In this document: positions 5,795-8,987 of the stretch, in pieces
Layout: each line of letters opens with the position of its first letter
How positions within the stretch are numbered: the first letter of the stretch is position 1
Assembly: GCA_934133015.1 (NCBI GenBank)
Contig: CAKPAQ010000025.1
Coordinates: forward strand, 1-8,987
From: an uncultured Bacilli bacterium
GTDB lineage: Bacteria; Bacillota_I; Bacilli_A; RF39; UBA660
Direction: 5' to 3'
Length of the DNA stretch: 8,987 nucleotides
Notes under the pieces: generated by a model
The model's input: only the letters and a program-made list of their open reading frames with translations
Told to the model about the DNA's origin: nothing
Database searches by the model: none
Made by a program: the position numbers and the translations under genes

Positions 5795-7531
5795 TTAGAA
5801 TATCCAGCTTTTTAACCATTTTAAACTATTTACATAATCAGCACTAGTTAACATTCCAGATATTACTGGATAAAATAATATAAATAATACAACTACTAAT
5901 AATACATATCCTAAATAGAAACTATTACTTCTTATTTTTTGTGTAATAAATCTAACTAATGCAACAATAGCTAACATTATAAATGGTAAGGTTGGAAAAT
6001 AATGATACATAAACATGCATCTACCAATAAATAAGTATGGTAACCAAGAACAAAGAATAAATACTGTTATGAATAAATATTCTCTTTTTCTTTTTAGAAT
6101 AGACATTACTAATGTAAATAAAGCAGCTACTACTCCAAACCACCAAATTGCTGGATTACCTATACCAACAATTGTAGATACAATATCACCACCAGGATAA
6201 CTTACGTAATACCAAACAGGTTTATACATAATTGGCCATGTATACCAAGCAGAAGAAAAATCATGAGTAGCAGTTAATTTAGAATGATATTCATACATAT
6301 TTTTAGTTTGTTCTATCAAACCACTAATACCCTCTACTTTATTTGGATAAATAGTTGGGAATAATAAATAAGATAAAACATAAATTGTAAGTGGTATAAC
6401 AACAAAGAATACTACACTTGCTAATAATACTTTTATTAAATCTGGATCTTTTTCATCTTTAGGTTTTTTCCAATTTTGATAAATCATATTACCAAAGAAA
6501 ATTATCGCAAGTGCAAGTCCAGCATATAATCCTGTCCATTTAGTCGCAATACTACATCCTATAAATAAACCTGATAAAAATAAATTAAGTAATTTTTTAT
6601 TTAATTTATCATTTTTATCCATAACAATATATTTATACATGAATAATGCTGACAACATGATAAATAGTACTAAGAAACTATCAACTGTACCCATTCTTGT
6701 TTGAGCAAAATGGAAACAATCAAACGTCATAAGTATTCCAGCTAAAATAGCCCATTTTCTATTTTTAAATATGTTTTTAGCTAAAGCATAAATAACTGGA
6801 ATCATCAAAATACCAGCAATATTACCCATAAAACGATATGCAAAAGTATTCATACCAAATAGTAATATTGGAATTGTCATTATTAACTTACCTAATGGTG
6901 GATGAACCCATTCATTAGTAGGTATACCATGAATATATTCGTAAGCACTTCTCGCAAAATATATTTCATCAAAGTAAGCACTATTTAAATAACTAATAGT
7001 CGCAGGTACAGTATTTTTTTCATCAAGCAACACTTCGCTTTGATCATCACTAGCTACTACACTTACTTTCTCACCATATTGATCATATAATTGAATTTCA
7101 CCAATAGAGGTATCAAAATCTTTTGAAACTAGTTTCAAGTATTTAAATGACTTATCTAAAGTAAAATCACTCCAAGAAAAAGCCATAGTCTGTTCAATAG
7201 TAATTAAGAAATCATAGTTTTCACCATCGTTAGAGGTAAAGATATCATAACTACCAGTTTCATTACCAGAATAAACTCTAATTTTAGATATTTGTTCTAT
7301 ATTATTTTCAAGTTCTATTCCAGCTTCATCTCCAGCATTTGTGAACTTATAAAAAGTTTGTGGATTTTCTAAAGTTCCCAAATTGTTAAAAGATATAATT
7401 GCATAGAACAATACAAAAACACCAATTATTATCCAATCAGTTTTGCCTAATTTACGACTATTGTCTCTTAGATAAGATTTAAATTTAGAAAAAAAGGTGT
7501 TTTTATCATCTTCATTTTTTTTCTTTTTCAT
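5795..7531 (-). CDS. GT39/PMT-type membrane glycosyltransferase with discoidin-like insert
   Basis: 578 residues, in the family of polyprenyl-phosphate-sugar-dependent protein O-mannosyltransferases (GT-C fold). Enzymes of this family move a sugar from a lipid carrier to Ser/Thr on the outer face of the membrane. A basic N-terminus precedes the first helix (about 32-48). YFDEIYFARSAYEYIHG carries the catalytic Asp-Glu pair (188-189), and EWVHPPLGK (207-215) is the second PMT hallmark. Further matches are HFAQTRMGTVDSF (274-286), the late loop ATHDFSSAWYTWPIMYKPVW (421-440) and MYHYFPTLPF. About ten more helices follow EWVHPPLGK. Residues about 53-160 between helix 1 and the Asp-Glu pair form an unusual beta-rich insert (IRVYSGNETGSYDIFTSNDG, then FKYLKLVSK) like F5/8-type C/discoidin domains. 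The start follows AGGAGGA (7539-7545). The real substrate is unknown; Thr/Pro-rich surface proteins encoded nearby are candidates. Confidence 0.9.
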   Translation of the reverse strand: MKKKKNEDDKNTFFSKFKSYLRDNSRKLGKTDWIIIGVFVLFYAIISFNNLGTLENPQTFYKFTNAGDEAGIELENNIEQISKIRVYSGNETGSYDIFTSNDGENYDFLITIEQTMAFSWSDFTLDKSFKYLKLVSKDFDTSIGEIQLYDQYGEKVSVVASDDQSEVLLDEKNTVPATISYLNSAYFDEIYFARSAYEYIHGIPTNEWVHPPLGKLIMTIPILLFGMNTFAYRFMGNIAGILMIPVIYALAKNIFKNRKWAILAGILMTFDCFHFAQTRMGTVDSFLVLFIMLSALFMYKYIVMDKNDKLNKKLLNLFLSGLFIGCSIATKWTGLYAGLALAIIFFGNMIYQNWKKPKDEKDPDLIKVLLASVVFFVVIPLTIYVLSYLLFPTIYPNKVEGISGLIEQTKNMYEYHSKLTATHDFSSAWYTWPIMYKPVWYYVSYPGGDIVSTIVGIGNPAIWWFGVVAALFTLVMSILKRKREYLFITVFILCSWLPYLFIGRCMFMYHYFPTLPFIMLAIVALVRFITQKIRSNSFYLGYVLLVVVLFILFYPVISGMLTSADYVNSLKWLKSWIF

Positions 7532-7562
7532 ATATATATCCTCCTATATTAATAATAATATC

Positions 7563-7594
7563 AAAAAAAGAATTATCTTTAAAGACAATTCTTT
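7563..7594 (-). terminator. Intrinsic terminator after the cadherin-like surface protein gene
   Basis: Minus-strand AAAGAATTGTCT (7594-7583) pairs over 12 bp (one G-U) with AGATAATTCTTT (7578-7567) around a TTAA loop, followed by TTTT (7566-7563). It ends transcription of the gene at 7680-8987. Only a weak promoter-like match for the next gene lies here (TTTAAA, 17 bp, TATTAT with the -10 at 7555-7560), overlapping the hairpin, so some read-through may drive the glycosyltransferase gene. Confidence 0.82.
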
Positions 7595-7679
7595 AATTTT
7601 TTTTAATTTTCTGTTTTTGTAGTCTTTCAGGCAAACAAAAGACACTCTTATCTTTTGCATTTTTGTGCTCATTTCAATT

Positions 7680-8987
7680 CTAACTTACAACATATGGATC
7701 AGAACTTGTTCCAGATCCTGTTACCAGCGTGTCAGCATTCAGAATCAAAACTGCACGAAGACGAGGACCAGCAGCAACATTGAAGTTATCGATGTTTCCT
7801 GAAGTATTAACACCCCATACAATTGAAGCTAAACCAGTAAAGCCAGTTGGACCCATTGTCCACCAGCTAATAGCTGAATTGTATAAATAATATTTACTAT
7901 TATTTTTAACAAAATATCCACCTGCATGTACTACTTCATCATAATTTAATAACCCTACACTGGCATTGACTGATCCTTTTCCATTTCCATCTGTTGTACA
8001 TTTAAAATCTGGTGTATAACTAGAATATACTGTCATAGTAGCATTTCCTGAGGTAGCACTATTATCCCATTTAACTTTAGCTTGTTCACAATAATATGCT
8101 CCTGTTGCAACTTTACTTGCTAAATTGGTTTTACTTCCAATATTTGTTTGATACCAGCTTTCTAGTGTAGTCTTAGCTTCACTGTTTGTATAATACATAT
8201 AACTATAATTATTTTGCTTTGAATTAAATACATAATTTTTATTGTTATTTATTCCGTCTTGCATAATAATACGGACTGTCCCATCTTCATTGATTCTAAC
8301 GATTCTCCAATTAAATCCAGCAAAACTTACATAGTTATTAGTAACATTTCCTCTGAAATAATATGTAGGTTCTCCTGTATTGGTATCAGTTGATCTATAT
8401 AAACCACTTGCATCACTTGTATTATTTGATGAGGTTGTTAAGGTTGGATTAGAAGTTATTATAGTATTTTTTAATATTTCATCTTTTAATGACACTGCTT
8501 GTTTTACTTTAATATTTATTTTGTATTCTTTAATATTCTTTTGATCTGTACTTGTAATTGTTACTTTATAGATGTTATCTCCACCTACTAAACTTACTTC
8601 ACTATTGTTTGATATTATTTGGTTATCTTTTTCTATTTTGACATTTGATAATGCATATTTTGGAATTACATTTAATTTTAAGGTATCTGGATTATCTAAT
8701 TGTATTTCATAATTCCATTCTTTATCAGTTACACTGGTTAAAGCATTATCTCCAATTGTAATACTTTGTATATCAGCGTTACTTCTCAACTCTTGTTCTT
8801 CTGCTGATATTACTTTAGCATTTGAATATACATTTACCATAGCAGTAAACTTCTTCCCATAAATATCACTACTATCTTCTGTATCATCTACCCACATTCT
8901 TAATCTAAAATCTTTCTTATAATTAGTTGTATTTCCATCTACGTTACCATTATAAATAGTCTTTTCTATTTCACTACCTACATCTAT
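7680..8987 (-). CDS. Surface protein with cadherin-like beta-sandwich and C-terminal FGE/lectin-like domain (5' end outside window)
   Basis: The frame is open to the window edge, giving 435 visible residues. The in-frame ATG at 8895-8897 is internal (codes MWVDDTEDSS), has no ribosome binding site and is not the start. Numbering from the edge, residues 1-55 (FRLRMWVDD, then FTAMVNVYSNA) look like the end of a beta-sandwich module. Residues about 67-165 (SNADIQSITIGDNALT to YKINIKVKQ) match the bacterial cadherin-like beta-sandwich pattern. The rest (from SGLYRSTDTNTGEPTYYFRG and FAGFNWRIVRINEDGTVRI through LLNYDEVVHAGG and WWTMGPTGF to LVTGSGTSSDPYVVS) has the order of motifs of FGE-like/DUF6273-like domains, which adopt a C-type-lectin-like fold. 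Its two Cys (YYCEQ, FKCTT) could pair. The expected role is a cell-surface adhesin or ligand binder; the signal peptide and anchor would lie upstream. The final ~180 nt have a distinct composition. A terminator follows. Confidence 0.85.
   Translation of the reverse strand: MDVGSEIEKTIYNGNVDGNTTNYKKDFRLRMWVDDTEDSSDIYGKKFTAMVNVYSNAKVISAEEQELRSNADIQSITIGDNALTSVTDKEWNYEIQLDNPDTLKLNVIPKYALSNVKIEKDNQIISNNSEVSLVGGDNIYKVTITSTDQKNIKEYKINIKVKQAVSLKDEILKNTIITSNPTLTTSSNNTSDASGLYRSTDTNTGEPTYYFRGNVTNNYVSFAGFNWRIVRINEDGTVRIIMQDGINNNKNYVFNSKQNNYSYMYYTNSEAKTTLESWYQTNIGSKTNLASKVATGAYYCEQAKVKWDNSATSGNATMTVYSSYTPDFKCTTDGNGKGSVNASVGLLNYDEVVHAGGYFVKNNSKYYLYNSAISWWTMGPTGFTGLASIVWGVNTSGNIDNFNVAAGPRLRAVLILNADTLVTGSGTSSDPYVVS

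Noticed and set aside
6015..6200. Plus-strand open frame of 61 codons
   Set aside because: Antisense to the membrane glycosyltransferase; no start signals.
7622..7643. Hairpin GTCTTT/AAAGAC after the surface protein stop, considered as a DGR-type downstream hairpin
   Set aside because: Only 6 bp with a 10-nt loop and low G+C; too weak to support that role. It is also not a terminator, for no T run follows.
8895..8897. ATG as the start of the cadherin-like protein
   Set aside because: The frame continues without a stop to the window edge, the upstream residues (FRLR before MWVDD) belong to the same domain, and there is no ribosome binding site.
1..8987. CRISPR array, tRNA/rRNA genes, insertion sequences, phage or plasmid genes
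   Set aside because: No regularly spaced repeats, cloverleaf genes, transposase frames or paired terminal inverted repeats were seen; gaps between genes are all under 250 nt and are accounted for by promoters, a leader and terminators.

Overview
The window comes from an A+T-rich member of the Bacillota (Firmicutes)/Bacilli type. The evidence is strong AGGAGG-type ribosome binding sites, near-consensus sigma-A promoters with 17-bp spacers, the infC-rpmI-rplT order, and TGG for Trp with TGA as a stop (standard bacterial code, not the Mycoplasma code). The modular Thr/Pro-rich and 'TSSDPYVV'-ending surface proteins resemble what I remember from uncultured gut Bacilli, but the sequence alone does not fix the lineage. 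Every supported gene is on the minus strand, so transcription runs from high to low coordinates.

Layout in the direction of transcription. (1) 8987-7680: the 3' part of a secreted or surface protein with a cadherin-like beta-sandwich and a C-terminal domain of the FGE/C-type-lectin-like kind. Its last ~180 nt are clearly richer in G+C than the rest of the gene. A hairpin terminator follows (7563-7594). (2) 7531-5795: a multi-membrane GT39/PMT-type glycosyltransferase with a discoidin-like insert after its first membrane helix. (3) 5734-5480: a small stand-alone Smr-domain protein with its own promoter. (4) 5425-1501: a two-gene operon behind a perfect-consensus promoter (5455-5483). It encodes a Cys-rich, single-pass surface protein with Thr-Pro linkers (485 aa) and a large membrane protein of unknown family (817 aa), and ends at a hairpin terminator (1477-1500). 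(5) 1453-1: the translation operon infC-rpmI-rplT, behind its own promoter and a leader that contains a terminator and a competing antiterminator. This is the expected layout for L20 autoregulation by attenuation.

The operon (5) is housekeeping, but it has two twists. infC almost certainly starts at ATT or ATC rather than at the ATG lying over its Shine-Dalgarno sequence. L20 carries a charged linker and a Rho-N/SAP-like tail that runs off the window. Regions (1)-(4) form a cell-surface block. The PMT-type enzyme could be the glycosyltransferase for the Thr/Pro-rich linkers of the proteins encoded downstream; this is inference from proximity and substrate chemistry. The most novel material is the 485/817-aa pair, which I cannot assign to a named system, and the compositionally distinct C-terminus of the 7680-8987 gene, which is worth testing as a variable or recombining region.
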